From NCBI GenBank assembly GCA_016630905.1, contig WBMQ01000005.1, positions 1,781,174 through 1,845,173 of the forward strand: 64,000 nucleotides of DNA, read 5' to 3'. The notes beneath the pieces are model-generated. The model was not told where the DNA came from. It ran no database searches and worked only from the letters and a program-made list of their open reading frames with translations. The translations under genes and the position numbers were made by a program. How positions within the stretch are numbered: the stretch's first letter is position 1; each line of letters begins with the position of its first letter. The stretch is from Capillidium heterosporum. Lineage: Eukaryota; Entomophthoromycota; Entomophthoromycetes; Entomophthorales; Capillidiaceae. Positions 24,138-36,660 of this stretch are shown piece after piece.

Positions 24138-26826
24138 TCAAGTATCGGTTTCAGCTGTAGGTGTTGCCAATTTAGGGTTTTTTTGCACCTATTTTAGGAA
24201 ATAAGAACTTTGCGGCGACTTAATGAAGTTTATTTTGTTATCGTAAATGCAAACTATATGAAATTTGGTTTGCATGAAGAAAAAAGCTTAAAGTTAAAGT
24301 ATGCTCGGTTGGTAGGATTGGACTAGAGGTGTGCTAGCATGGTTTAGTTTGGTTGGGTCCGGTCTTGGACTTTTCGATGAGATAGCTTTTAGTCAATGGT
24401 ATGCACCTACTTTTCGTATCATTGATCGTCAGGAGGAAATTAGGTTGCTTCTTTTCCAGCTTTTGGGGAATCTACATTAGAGCAACCAAAGCAAAGTCCG
24501 CAAAGCTCTTCTCTTGTAGGTTTCTTTGCAAAAACTTAATTAGATATATCATAGCGGCTTATGCGGTATTATATTTTAATTGAATAAGTATAAAGTTTAT
24601 TAGTATATTTATTGCTGGAAAGCTTATATTTCAATTATAATGTATGTAGTAGCCAAAGTATATTGCAGTATTGTTGCTAAGCATCTTCCATAAATGTTTC
24701 AGGTATCAAGGATTGTATATGTCAAAATGTATATATGTAGCATACACCTTGCTATATGTCGTTTTAGCCATTATCAAATACTGGAAGTTTGTAAAAGAAA
24801 CCAATGTGACAAGGTCCGCTTATCTTTACACCGAGCTAGAATTGCACATTAAGTTCTTAAAAATGTCCTTATATTTAGTTAAATAGGTTTATAAATAAGC
24901 AACTTTAGCGGATTAATCTAGGGATCTATTCAAGGTGTTCATTTACTTTGAAATGGCTTGAGAAAATGTAGGATCATTCAGGATAAATCGGCCAAATTCC
25001 ACAAGCTCGATAATAAAAATATACCTATAGCTATTAAATGAAGATCTGGCCTCCCTTTTACATCGAAAATAAGCTTCCCACTTCATAAAAAGCCACATCT
25101 AACAAATGTGGATCTCTTGCCCGACAACAAAAGTCCATCTATATTTAGGCAGGTCTCGTCTTACTTTAGGTCACAGGTTCAAATGAAATAGTATACGCGG
25201 TTGACACAGCAAGGTATCACCGGTTTAAAACATAGCCATGCTAAAAAGCTTAAGAACATCACCTCATGAACTAGTGGGCGGCCAAGTCTATTTAGTAACT
25301 CAATAGTTTGCTTTGCGGTTGGCTATTCCCAAATTAAAACCCAAAGCTTCAATTTCCGTTGACTTTTTTGGCCATCTGCAATCAAATTAATTTAGTGTTC
25401 AGCTTAGGCTTGGGTTTCCTTAGTTAAACTTATTGGCATGCATTTTTAAATCGGAACGAGTTTATAAATGACTTGAGAACATGCTTTTCAAGGGTAGTGT
25501 GTACACTCCACCCTTTGTAACGATGTTCAAAAGACATACATTTGTAAGGTGGCAGCCTCATAAATGTTTAATCCAGATACTGCATCATCGTCGTAGAAAC
25601 TGCCTCGTCAATCCTAATACCTGAAGTGGAAGCTAGACCTACTATTAAACCTACCTTGGATTCTAGAATGCCAAGGATTATATTGATATAGAAGTATACG
25701 AATTTGTTCAGCCGATATAGGGCCATCGAAACTTTAATCCTGATATCTATAATGACTTTTGAACCTATCTCAGAGGTGTTGATTCAATTAAAGCTTTGTA
25801 GATCGTAGTGCTATGAGTGGGGGTGTCGAGAAGTGAGTTGTTAAAAACCTGGTTCACCTTTACCACCAGCCTAGAGGTGGCCTATTCCTTAGATAATAGG
25901 CGTTTTCCTGATATAATAGGTATTTAGCTAGCACCGTTTTGGCAAGTTACCTCATTAGGTTTAGACTATTCATCAAAATTGATCGTTAAATGTATGCTTA
26001 CATCGACATCCATAACCCGAAAAATGCCTTGCGACCACTGTGTTCTTAATTTTCAAATTGGAATATGCAGTATTGTTATTTGAGAGTTTATACAGCTTCC
26101 CTTAGCTGGCTTTATTAATTCCGAACAACCAAGTTCTTTCATTCTTTGGTGATGTTCAAGTTTAAGTGCCACTATGGTCGGAAACTATTGCAACGTTGCT
26201 TTATTTAAGAATTTTATGAATTGATTTCGGACAAAATAGTATCTAGATATATATCTTTATTGACTAGAGCAGCATCTTGTACCAACTTCACCAAAACTTA
26301 CATATTTCCCCAGTCCATTATACTCTGTCAATGTATATCTTTAATATTTGATGTAATACTTATCAAGAAATAATGTATAGTCTGGATTATCGTTAAAAGC
26401 TTACTATTTAAGAGTTGCTAACGACAATATCAAAAGGTTGTACACGTTTCAACCTTTGTTCTGGGATTCAGTCGCATAGAGCTATTAGTATAGAGTCAAA
26501 AGAAGAGATGGATACTTCTTAGAGGTAGTGGCACTAAGGGTAAATGTTTATCGACACCACAGAGATGGTTATCCAAGTTTTCGAATTCTAAAAAAGTATA
26601 CCCATGCCCCATAAGACTATGGACAGGCAGTTGATGAAGAGCGTTGTCGATTGAGCTGACTTTATATACGTTTAAAATTTAGTAATAGGAAGATTATGAA
26701 TTTTAATTCAGTTGGACGTTTATCAAAATAGTTTTTACTACAGCTTTAAAACATATATTCATTTTTAGCTACCATCTTCTCACGAACCTATTTTACGCTC
26801 AAGGACTGCCAGAGTATATACTTTCA
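24138..26826. other. Upstream region of WOPR copy 3, no intact gene
   Basis: No intact gene. A minus-strand stretch near 25700-25560 (it includes VGLIVGLASTSGIRIDEA) and a plus-strand stretch near 26410-26600 are protein-like for 40-50 codons but unassigned. They may be relics or chance. Confidence 0.3.
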
Positions 26827-27600
26827 ATGCTATCAAGTAACTTCAATCCAGAAGCTTTAGACCAAACTCAAGATGAGGCTGGTAGAGGAACCGGTAGGAA
26901 TATAAATCCCGTCTTAGATACGGACTCCTTCAGCTTTACTAATACCTTGTCAAAGCCCAAGGCCAGAGCCAAGACCAAGTTCAAATTGAACTTCAGCGAA
27001 CGTGGCCTGATCAACAATCCCTACTACTCAATTACATCGCAGGACCTAAGTTTCAGCTGTCTGTTCCAGAATGGGCAGACTTTGACCTTCGACTCCAACT
27101 TCCAACTCGATGACGATCCCATAGTCACGTTACAACCAAACTACACAAGCGTGCTCAAATCCATCAAATTTTACGACTTGAAGTTTTTCAAGTTCAACTT
27201 GGACTACGTCAACTTCAGACTCTACCCACCCAATCCAAGGCTGCTATCCTCCATCTTTGGGAACGACGGCGGATTCAAGTTGAAGGTTATCAAGCCTAGC
27301 CTCATCATTCACCTACGATATAGCGCAAAAGGTTGCTAGCAACAATAGTGATTTTCTATTGAATAGCAATAGCTGGACCGGGTACACCATCTCGAAAATC
27401 AGTAAAATTTTGACCAACAAACCTAGTAACAAAATTAAGGGTAGTGTCGATATCGGAGATTCGTCGTCGATGAAACTAAGAACCAGGTTGGGCATCTCGA
27501 GTTCTTCAATATGGCCGAAATAGACAGCCAGACGACTTTGGCTCTGACTTTATGTTGTTCCTTCATTTGCCTAAACTACTTCTTCGATACCAAAGGTAAG
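26827..27600 (+). pseudogene. Frameshifted tubby-C-terminal/LURP-one-like protein gene
   Basis: The first frame (26827-27339) encodes 170 residues with alternating hydrophobic strands (LSFSCLFQNGQTLTFDS, then GGFKLKVIKPSL). Just before its stop the protein-like sequence moves to another frame (SFTYDIAQKVASNN, then SWTGYTISKISK and KIKGSVDIGD). Near 27480 it moves again to a third frame ending FFNMAEIDSQTTLALTLCCS, a terminal hydrophobic helix followed by CLNYFFD. A last hydrophobic helix after Asp with this spacing is typical of tubby-like/scramblase-type folds. No GT-AG introns of this organism's size (36-60 nt) fit either junction, so two indels (real decay or assembly errors) are the simplest reading. 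A possibly related intact gene is at 54702-55436. The function of fungal members is unknown. Confidence 0.5.
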
Positions 27601-27765
27601 TTTAAGGACTCGAAAACTATATTATAGAAAATATACGACTTATTAATAAAAATATCCATTTATTGTTAAATTGCATTCGCTATATAAGCTGCAGCTATAA
27701 TTAGTCCAGCCATAATCTAACTTCCGTAAGCAAAAGCAAATAGCTATTTATTACTTACCACCACT

Positions 27766-29373
27766 TCAGTGGAGAACATCGTTAGGGTTGATTTTTTTGA
27801 CAAGGAAATGAGTCCCCAGCGCGAACGCTGCAGCTACCCAAAAGGTGAAGTTGTAGTTGAAGGGATAGGGCAGCCCACTCTTCAACGACCAAGAGTAGAG
27901 AAAACCGCACAAAGCCGGCCCTATGCCACGCATAAGGGAGGCAGTCGCCTGAGAGATGCCGTTAACCGTACCCATAATACGCTTGTTGGGGCAGGACTCC
28001 AGCAAAATGATGTTGTTGCTGGTAAAGGCAATGACGTTGCACGCCTGCCGCAACCCTAATGTGATGGCTAAGCAGATGTAGAGTGGGATTTTCATATTGG
28101 CTTTGGCGAGCAGCGAACTCAACGGGATCAGGATACAAATCGGAGTAAACATTAGGAGTATGTTGGAGTAGAGAGTCAGCGTGCCAAAGCGGGTGTGTAG
28201 CTTTTGGTAGACGTATAGCTGAGTGATGACGGCTGAGACTCCTAGGAAGGACATGATGATGCCGATATTGAATTCGTCAAAGCCGAGGCCCCCGTGTGAG
28301 ATCGCGGTGGCGGCCCAGAACGGGAATAATTCATCCATTATGACAACTACCAGTGAGAGTCCATTGTAGCTGAGAATAACTTGCCAGGTGGCCGGGGAGA
28401 TAGAAGTAGACTCCTGTTGAGTCGCCGACTCGACCAAGGTAATCTTGGAGGTGTTAGGGTTAGAGTTGGATACTACTGCGGATACCGACTTAGCATCGGC
28501 GTCCAAGTTCTCGACGGCACCATAAGTCTGCATCTCAGACTGGTTGGCTTCAATGAGAGGTGTGTCCTCGGCTCTAGGTTTCATATCTCCCTTACCTAAC
28601 GTCTCTTCCAAAAATATAAAGGCGAATATAAATCCCATTAAACATACAAAGGCCGAGATGGCGCAAGGTAGAAAGTAGGGGTAGGTTTTTAAGAATTCGA
28701 TGTTGCCGAACAGTTTCGGGAACTTGGTGGCTGGGTTGGATAGCAGACCGCCAAGCATAGGTCCAATGATAAGACCTATACCGAACATGAAGGCTGTGTA
28801 CGCAAAAGCAACAGCTAACAGAAAGTCAGCAACTAGTTTCAAAAAAAATTACCTCGGTTAGAACGATCGGTCATCTCTCCAACCATAGACTTTATCACAC
28901 CAACATTCCCGTTCAATGCACCACACATGAACCTAGATGCTATGGCCCAAGCCATGGACTTGCTGAGGCCGAACATAAGCATGGAGACCATCGTTCCGAC
29001 TAAGCCGGCCAAGATAACTGGCTTACGACCTATCCTATCAGATAGCATGCCCCAAGGTATGCCTTACCAAATAAGAAAAATAGAAATGAAAAGGGTACCT
29101 GAGCAGAATCCGGCTATCGCAAACGCCGAAGATACCATTCCGGCATAGGAGCCAATAAGTCGCTCGTCATCAGTTACGTTGAAATCTTTTACCATCTGAA
29201 AAAGTTAATACTAGCAAAAAGAAAATGGGTACAAAGTAGACAAAGGGAAACAGTATAGTAAGGGCAATGGGTTCGACGAACCTTACCGCCATTAGTATTG
29301 GGAATTGGGGGTAGGGTAATGGGGTGACTTTGGTCTTGATTTCGGTTTCGGTTGCATCGCTGTGTTGACTCAT
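27766..29373 (-). CDS. MFS transporter, ZIFL-like, copy A
   Basis: Four exons (29233-29373, 29099-29195, 28853-29062, 27766-28814) joined by introns of 36-38 nt give 498 residues in frame. The N-terminus carries PLPYPQFPILM and FVEPIALTILFPFVYF, then MVKDF and the classical MFS loop 2-3 signature WGMLSDRIGRKPVILAGL. GALNGNVGVIKSMVGEMTDR follows, then IGPMLGGLLSNPATKFPKLF. The C-terminal half has CPNKRIMGTVNGISQATASL and GPALCGFLYSWSLKSGLPYP. These features fit the 12-helix zinc-induced-facilitator-like (ZIFL) clade of the major facilitator superfamily, H+-coupled antiporters in plants; the fungal substrate is unknown. The central cytoplasmic loop is long and acidic. It is the first of four tandem copies on this strand. 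Confidence 0.92.
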
Positions 29374-30319
29374 AGTAACTGCTACGTTGAATTTACTTTT
29401 GGCGATATTAGGTTTGTCGATAACTGATTGATCTCACGATAGATACAAATTTCCAACTAGTCGAGATCTAATTGAAGTTTGAGATTCATTTGAATTAGAG
29501 TTGGCTCTTTATAAACTCGGTTGGCCTTGAAAGTGTCGAGATATCATAAATTCGGTTGGCGCAGCACTAAAAATAAAAATAGCTCCACGTTACCACTCTT
29601 AGCCAAGAAGTTTGCAAATTAAATGGCAAAACTATTACACTTTCCCGAAAGAATTAGTAATATTAGTATCCTGCCTGCATATATATTCTTTTTTTACTAG
29701 ATTTAGCTAGTGTTGATGGTGGTCGCTTGAACTTGAGCTTGGGGTAGGCCTTTAAAAGTCACCAGTTTTGGCTCATACCCGTCTCCTTATAAGGCGACTT
29801 TACAAGATTCATAATTCCGAATATTATTTATATGTTCGGAAATCAGTTGAGATCATTGGCATCTAGAGTTTAACCTACCTACATTGCCTACAATGGAGCT
29901 AAAGATCGGATGCTAAGTTTTTGCCTGACTTTTCAATTGCACATTTATCATAGTTGAATGGGAAAGCTAAATAACGCTTGCACACTTGGTTTTCATAGCT
30001 GTAAAGGTGAACCTAAAAGAGGTTCCACAGTATTTCAATCCACCACAAACCTGGATTTAAGCCAATAAAAAGACAGTATACCTGTAACTAACTTTGGATC
30101 CACTACTGATGGAGTCAATGGCGGTGACATGAGAAAACCTGATCTAAAGTAACTTGTAATTTTCATCGAAAATGCATAACCTATGAATAAATTGTATATA
30201 TGTTTAATCGCATTAGATATACAAACTAGCAACTATAACACCCAGCTGTAATATATCTTATCTAAACAAAAAACAAATGCCCATTTATTAGCTAATATCC
30301 ACTTTAGTGAAGTATATCG
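29374..30319. other. Spacer between MFS copies A and B
   Basis: No gene seen. On the minus strand a TTTATAAAG element near 29508-29516 lies about 135 bp upstream of copy A and could be its TATA box. Confidence 0.35.
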
Positions 30320-31885
30320 TTAGGATTGACCTTTTTGACGATGAAAGTAGGTTCCCAATGAAATGAGGGCAGATACCCAGAAGGTGAAGTTGTAGTCAAA
30401 GGGGTAGGGAAGCCCACTCTTCAATGACCAGCTGTAGAGGAACCCGCACAGCGCTGGGCCTATGCCACGCATGAGGGAAGCGGTTGCTTGGGCGATGCCG
30501 TTGACTTTGCCCATGATGCGCTTGTTGGGGCAAGATTCTTGCATGAGGATATCGTAGCCGGTGAACGCAATGACGTTGCATGCCGCTCGCAGTCCCAACA
30601 TGCTGGCTAGGAACACATAGGGTACAACCTGCATATTCAGTTTGACCAGCAATGAACTCAACGGCATTATGATGCTGACGGGAATGAATAGTAGGAATAC
30701 CTTGGAGTAGAGGGTCAGAGTTCCGAAATGAGTGTGTAGTTTTTGGTAGACCCACATCTGGGTGATGACACCAGAGACCCCTAGGAAGGACATGACAATG
30801 CCAATGTCGAACTCGTCAAAGCTGAGACCTCCATCTGAGATTGAGGTAGCAGCCCAGAACGGAAACAACTCGTCCATTATTATAACCATCAGTGAGAGAC
30901 CATTGTAGCTGAAGATGACCCACCAGGTAGCCGGCGAGATGGAAGTGGACTCCTGTTGGGTCGCCGACTCGACCAAAGTAACTTGGGAGGAGTTCAAATT
31001 CTCGATGGAACCATACGCCTGCACCTCGAACTCATTAGTGCCGATGAGGGGTGTATCTTCCACCTTCACTTTCGAATCCTCCTTACCTATCGTCTCCTCC
31101 AAGAAGATGAAAGCAAATACAAACCCAATCAAGCACACAAAAGCGGAGACGGCGCAGGGCAGGAAGTAGGGATAAGTCACCAAGAACTTGATATCACCAA
31201 ACAGCCTTGGGAACTTGGTGGCCGGGTTGGCTAAAAGACCACCGATCATAGGTCCAATGATAAGACCTATACCGAACATGAAGGCTGTGTATCCATAAGC
31301 AACAGCTAGAAGATGGGTTAGATATAAGTTGCTTGGAAGCATTTACCTCGATTAGAACGGTCAGTCATCTCCCCAACCATAGATTTTATCACCCCGATGT
31401 TCCCGTTGAGGGCTCCACACATAAATCTAGATGCTATGGCCCAAGCCATGGATTTGCTGAGGCCAAACATAAGCATGGAAATCATGGTTCCGACTAAGCC
31501 GGCCAAGATAACCGGCTTGCGACCTATCCTATCAGATAGCATGCCCCAAGGTACGCCTTATCAAATGAGAAAAATAGAAATAAAAATGTAATTAGAATCT
31601 AAAGAGCTAATAAAAAGGTACCTGAACAGAACCCTGCTAATGCAAACGCCGAGCTTATCATGCCAGCGTAGGAACCAATAAGTCTCTCGTCATCGGTAAC
31701 GTTGAAATCTTTAACCATCTGAAAAAGTTAATATTGGCAACAAATATAATAGATACAAAGTAGACAAAGGGAAACAATATAGTAAGGGCAATGGGTTCGA
31801 TAAACCTTACTACCATCAATATTGGGAATTGAGGGTAGGGTAATGGCGTGGCCTTGGTCTTAGTTGCTAGGCTGGGCTGACTCAT
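30320..31885 (-). CDS. MFS transporter, ZIFL-like, copy B (C-terminus frameshifted)
   Basis: Same exon layout as copy A: exon 1 from ATG 31885 (PLPYPQFPILM, FIEPIALTILFPFVYF), a short MVKDF exon, then WGMLSDRIGRKPVILAGL, then a long last exon with YTAFMFGIGLIIGPMIGGLL and SCPNKRIMGKVNGIAQATAS. It is very similar to copy A over most of its length. After FWVSALISLGTYF the frame differs from the paralogs: an extra T gives HRQKGQS and a stop. Removing that one base would restore a tail like those of copies A and D. The change affects only the last dozen residues after the last membrane helix, so the protein may still work. The central acidic loop is shorter than in A and D. The substrate is unknown. 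Confidence 0.88.
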
Positions 31886-32557
31886 TATAACTGCTAGCTT
31901 GGTAAACTCAAAATGCTATTGATTATGTCGGGACCTGGTTGATTCAAGGTAGAATCGAAAATTCCCAACTTTTCGAGGTCTTATACAGTTCGAAGCGTTA
32001 CTTGTATGCCAGTTTAGGATTGGACTAGATAAATGCTGTCAATACAGTTTTAAAATGGCTTAGCTTTTCTAGGAAGTTTGTCAATTAGATGATGGAATTG
32101 GTGGGTTTTCCCGACTATATTAGTAATATTGAGTACTATGAGTATAGTTATATCATTTTTTACTATATTTAACGGTATTGGCAGCGGCTGTTTAAACTCT
32201 AACCTACTACACCTGCAACAGAGCCTAGAAGTTGGTACAGAGCTTCGACTTAGCTTTTAATAATTGCATAATTATCTTAGTAAGGTTAAAATTATTTGCA
32301 CACAGACTTAGCAGTTGCAAAATACTATCCAAACCATCTTAGTTTTCAGAGATGCACATATCCATTATTAAATTGCACTTGATGAAGTTTAATAAACTTG
32401 AAAGTGACAAAAGATAAGAAAAGAAATCCAAACATATAGAAACTTATTGTAAAGGTGTGTGAACTATTGAATATACAAGGTAACAATCCTAAATATTCGA
32501 ATGTACCCTAGTTCAGCTAAATCGAAATATATATATATTTATTAGTTGCAGACTATC
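31886..32557. other. Spacer between MFS copies B and C
   Basis: AT-rich, no gene seen. Confidence 0.35.
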
Positions 32558-33400
32558 TCAATGGAGTGCTTTGTTGGGATTTATCCTTTTGGTAACAAAG
32601 TGGGTCCCCAACGAAACAAGAGCAGCCACCCAGAAGGTGAAGTTGTAATCAAAGGGGTAACCAAATCCATTCTTCAACGACCAGTTGTAGAGAAACCCGC
32701 AAAGCATTAGACCTGCGGCACGTGTGAGAGAGGCAGTCGCTTGGACAATACCGTTGACTTTACCCATGATGCACTTGTTGAGGCAGGATTCCTGTAGGAT
32801 GATGTTATAGCCAGTGAACGCAACTACGTTGCACGATACCCACAGCCCCAACATGATGGCCAGACATATGTAGGGTATAAACTTCATCCCCACTTTGATT
32901 AGCGGGGAATTCAACGGCATTAAGACGGGGATGGGGGCGAATAGCAAGAATACATTGCAGTAGAGGGTCAGCGTACCGAAACGGATGTGCAATTTTTAGT
33001 AGACGTACAGCTGGGTGATAGCGGTCGAGACCCCTAAGAAGAACATAACGATACCAATATTGAACTCGTCAAAGCTGAGACCCCCATCTGAGATCGAAGT
33101 GGCAGCTCAGAACGAGAACAGTTCATCCATTATGACGGCCATCAACGAAAGCCCGTTATAGCTGAGGATGACCCACCAGGTGGCTGGAGAGATAGAAGCA
33201 GATTTTGAAGAGGTATTCAGGTTCTCGATGGCACCATACGCTTGCACCTTGGATCCATCGGCTTCAATAAGGGATGCATCCTCAATTTTAGGCCTTAAAG
33301 CCCCTTTACCCAAAATCTCCTCCAAAAACAAGGTAAATATAAACCCAATCAAACATATCATTGTTGAGACGGCACAGAATAAAATAGAACTAACTTTTCA
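32558..33400 (-). pseudogene. MFS transporter copy C, 5'-truncated pseudogene with nonsense codons
   Basis: The minus strand encodes the C-terminal part of the same transporter: CAVSTMICLIGFIFTLFLEE, then ATWWVILSYNGLSLMAVIMD, then a stop where the paralogs have FPFWAATSIS, then FDEFNIGIVMFFLGVS. A second stop replaces the Gln of YQKLHTRFG, and the rest (FGTLTLYCNVFLLFA to NPNKALH) is open. The two stops fit TGG to TGA and CAA to TAA, one G-to-A and one C-to-T. Everything upstream of about the sixth helix is missing (no WGMLSDRIGRKP region), so it is truncated. Substitutions elsewhere (Pro to Ser, Arg to Cys in CLNKCIMGKVNG) also weaken family-conserved residues. It is dead, between live copies B and D. 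Confidence 0.9.
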
Positions 33401-34143
33401 AGATCTTATCGTTATTTGAAATGGTGTAAAGTATTAAGGGATCAGCAATACCAATAAATGATCTGATCATACACAATTAGTTTGTATGACAAGGGCATTA
33501 TTATGAGAGTTTAGTACAGTCGCCTTATAAGAAAATGGGTGTGGGCGGGGATTGTTGGTCTTGATGTTTTAATCCAAAATTTAGTCCCACGATAGTTTAG
33601 GATTGAGCTGTCCACAAATGCTAGTGACGCAGTATTAGAAGTGGTTCCTCCTGGCTACTCTTACTCAGGAAGCCTGCAAATGAAGCGGTAGAATTAATAA
33701 TCTTGGGCCTATGAATATAGCTATATCAACTTTGCCAGCTTTACCCAATGCAGTAGTATTCCTTGGCATAACTTACTGCATCTACGATGGGGCTAAAAGT
33801 TGGTGCTAAACGTCAACCAGATTATAGGTAGTTACACATTTACTATAGTTAAATTAGAAACTTAAATATTTTTTGCAAGCTCGACAATTTCTTGGTTGCA
33901 AAAGTTTACTTGGCAGCTTTGTAAGTATAAATGAAGATGTATGGCTCACTAGTAAAATATGTACATCTATCATTAAATTGTATTTATAATTTAAAATATG
34001 TTGAATTTGATGGCAAGAAAAAGCAATAGAAGAAAACCAGACGTATGTAAGCTTTCTATAAAGCTATATCGAGAGTTTGGTATAAAAGGCAGCAATCTTG
34101 AAATATAATTAAATAGAAAACTTTTACTGGTTATTAATTACTA
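33401..34143. other. Spacer between MFS copies C and D
   Basis: No gene recognised. The missing 5' half of copy C is not detectable here by eye. Confidence 0.35.
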
Positions 34144-35738
34144 TCAATGGAGTACTCCATTGGGGTCGATCTTATTGACGAGGAAGTAGGTCCCAAACGA
34201 GAATAGTGCAGCTGTCCAGAAGGTGAAGTTATAGTCAAAGGGATACGTCAATCCGTTCTTCAATGACCAAGAGTAGAGGAATCCACACAAGGTTGGACCT
34301 ACACCACGCATGAGAGAACCAGTGGCTTGGGCGATACCGTTAACCTTGCCTAAGATACGCTTGTTGGGACACGATTCTGGTACAATGATGTTATAGCTAG
34401 TAAATGCTATCACGTTACACGACGACCGCAGTCCCAATGTGATGGCTAAGCTTATATAGAGAGCAACCTTCATACCAGCCTTGGCGAACAACGAGCTCAA
34501 CGGCATCAGCATGATGACAGGGGTGTATATCAGGAATACCTTGGAGTAGAGAGTTAGAGTACCAAAGCGGGCATGCAGTTCCGGGTAGAGCCATAGCTGG
34601 GTGAGGACGACTGAGACTCCTAGGAAGGACATGACGATGCCAATGTCGAACTCATCAAAGGCCAGACCTCCATCCGAAATCGAGGTGGCGGCCCAAAATG
34701 GGAATAATTCGTCCATTATGACGGCCATTAATGAAAGCCCGTTGTAGCTAATGATGACCCACCAAGTGGCTGGGGAGATGGAAGCGGATTCCGGCTGGGT
34801 AGCAGACTCAACCAAAGTAACTTGGGAGGCATTGAGGTTGGACGCTAATGTAGACACCGATGTAGTAGAAGCGTTTAAGTTCTCAACAGCACCATAAGTC
34901 TGCACCTCGGAACCGTTGGCAACAATGAGGGGTGCATCCTCTTCCTTGGGTTTCGATTCACCTTTACCTAAAGTTTCCTCCAAGAAGATCAAGGCAAATA
35001 CAAATCCTACCAAGCACACAGAGGCGGAGACGGCGCAGGGTAGAAAGTAGGGATAGGTCACAAAGAACTCGATGCCACCAAACAGACTTGGGAATTTAGT
35101 AGCCGGGTTGGATAAAAGACCACCAATCATAGGTCCGATTATGAAACCCATGCCGAACATGAAGGTTGTGTACCCAAAACCAGTAGCTAGCAAAAGAAGT
35201 CAGAAGCAAGTGGTTTGAAAACAGCTTACCTCGATTGGAACGGTCAGTCATCTCTCCAACCATTGATTTTATGACCCCAATATTCCCGTTCAAGGCACCG
35301 CACATAAATCGGGACACCATGGCCCAAGCCATCGACTTACTGAGACCGAACATGAGCATGGAGATCATAGTGCCTAGTAGACCAATCAAGATAACCGGTT
35401 TACGACCTATCCTATCGGACAGCATACCCCAGGGTAAACCTTAAAAATAAGAAAATATATATGTATAAAAAGTACCTGAGCAGAACTCAGCCACCGCAAA
35501 CGCCGAGGATATCATACCGGCATAGGAACCAATTAGCCTCTCGTCATCAGTTACGCCAAAGTCTTTAACCATCTATAAAAGTTAGTACCGACAAAAATAT
35601 AATAACTACAAAGTAGACAAAGGGGAACAATATAGTGAACGATATAGGCTCGATAAATCGAACTACCATAAGGATTGGGAACTGAGGGTAGGGCAATGGA
35701 GTGGCCTTGACCTTGGTTGCTTCGTTGTGTTGACTCAT
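34144..35738 (-). CDS. MFS transporter, ZIFL-like, copy D
   Basis: Four exons with the same positions as copy A. Exon 1 starts at ATG 35738 (PLPYPQFPILM, FIEPISFTILFPFVYF). The second exon begins MVKDFGVTDDERLIGSYAGM, the third has WGMLSDRIGRKPVILIGL and GALNGNIGVIKSMVGEMTDR, and the last (from about 35190) has FGMGFIIGPMIGGLLSNPAT and SCPNKRILGKVNGIAQATGS. It ends KIDPNGVLH, matching copy A in length. Introns are 36-50 nt. All MFS signature residues are kept, so it should be functional. Like copies A and B it has a long acidic central loop carrying VESATQ. The export substrate is unknown; tandem duplication suggests selection for dosage or specificity. Confidence 0.92.
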
Positions 35739-36270
35739 AGTGGCTGCTATACTGAATTTGTCCTTAACTCTATCGTTTCTTTCGGTAACTGGTATCCCAA
35801 AGATAGTGATGCAGCTTCTTTAACCAACTTTCTACTTGTTCAAACTGTCAAAGGTGAGAAATGGTGCCAATCCAAGAAATTTATACCGAAAAATTTAATT
35901 TAGATAAGATCGGGTTTTTATACCTTGGAAGCCAACTCAAATTCGCTTGAATAGATAGAGTTGGTGGATCCAATTGTTACTTTACAGGGATCTTCAAGAA
36001 CAACCTAAAGCAACTTTTAACCATATCCAATACATGGTGCCAGCTCCTTGCCATAAAGTATGTTTTCTCTACATTTTTGGCATACACGCTTTCATAATCC
36101 TTGTTTCCAACTATATTGGATGCATACCAATCCAGTAGCTGTAAAGTTTCTTTGAGTGGGGTTCTTTGTTTTGATATGGATCAGCGTTTGCAAGCAAAAG
36201 GGAGTTGTTATCAACCCATCGGTTCGGAATTACTTGTCTAATATACAAAAGTTTAATTTATAATGGTGGG
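35739..36270. other. Upstream of MFS copy D, no gene seen
   Basis: A GGTATAAAAA element (minus strand, near 35914-35923) lies about 180 bp upstream of copy D and is a candidate TATA box. Nothing else recognised. Confidence 0.3.
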
Positions 36271-36280
36271 ATATATAAAG
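36271..36280 (+). promoter_or_regulatory. TATA-like element before a small doubtful gene
   Basis: ATATATAAAG lies about 85 bp upstream of the ATG at 36364, in the same arrangement as at the first WOPR gene. Confidence 0.35.
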
Positions 36281-36363
36281 CCGAATAAGCAGTTTTTCAC
36301 ACTTCATTTCTAGATAGAGTTATAAGTTGCTGAGACTGGAGTTTTTGGGTGATAAATATAACA

Positions 36364-36660
36364 ATGTCAGTTCCTTCCTTGTTTATCAAAGTGTAAAAGT
36401 CACCTACAGTACAGCCTGGATTGATGTGTCAAGCCAAAGTATTTGTAAGTGACCAACAGCTTGTAGGGATTGTAAGCCAGTTAACTAGAGTCCATTTAGA
36501 AACTTTAGATCCTTTAGCTCGATATAGCTTCGCTACTTATTTTTGTAGGCAAATCAAAGGAACAGCTATTACTAATTCACATATATCTGCCTATATGGAA
36601 AAACCTTTGTTAGCTGCTCTCAGGTGCCAAGTTAGTGATCAGTTTCTGATGGATTGAGCC
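36364..36660 (+). pseudogene. Small uncharacterised gene, probably interrupted
   Basis: From ATG 36364 the frame reads MSVPSLFIKV, then TAA, then continues in frame with KSPTVQPGLMCQAKVFVSDQ to a stop near 36657, about 97 codons in total. A TATA-like box precedes it. The stop could be a nonsense change (for example CAA to TAA), or the gene could start at the internal ATG 36421, giving 78 residues. I see no family motif, signal peptide or membrane helix. It may not be a gene at all. Confidence 0.25.

Noticed and set aside
9237-25737. Wor1-like binding words (AACTTTAA/TTAAAGTT) near WOPR genes, for example 9237, 20688, 21083, 24287, 25730
   Set aside because: A rough expectation for this 8-mer on both strands of AT-rich sequence is several per window, and it also occurs at 40682 and 47771, away from WOPR genes. 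No enrichment.
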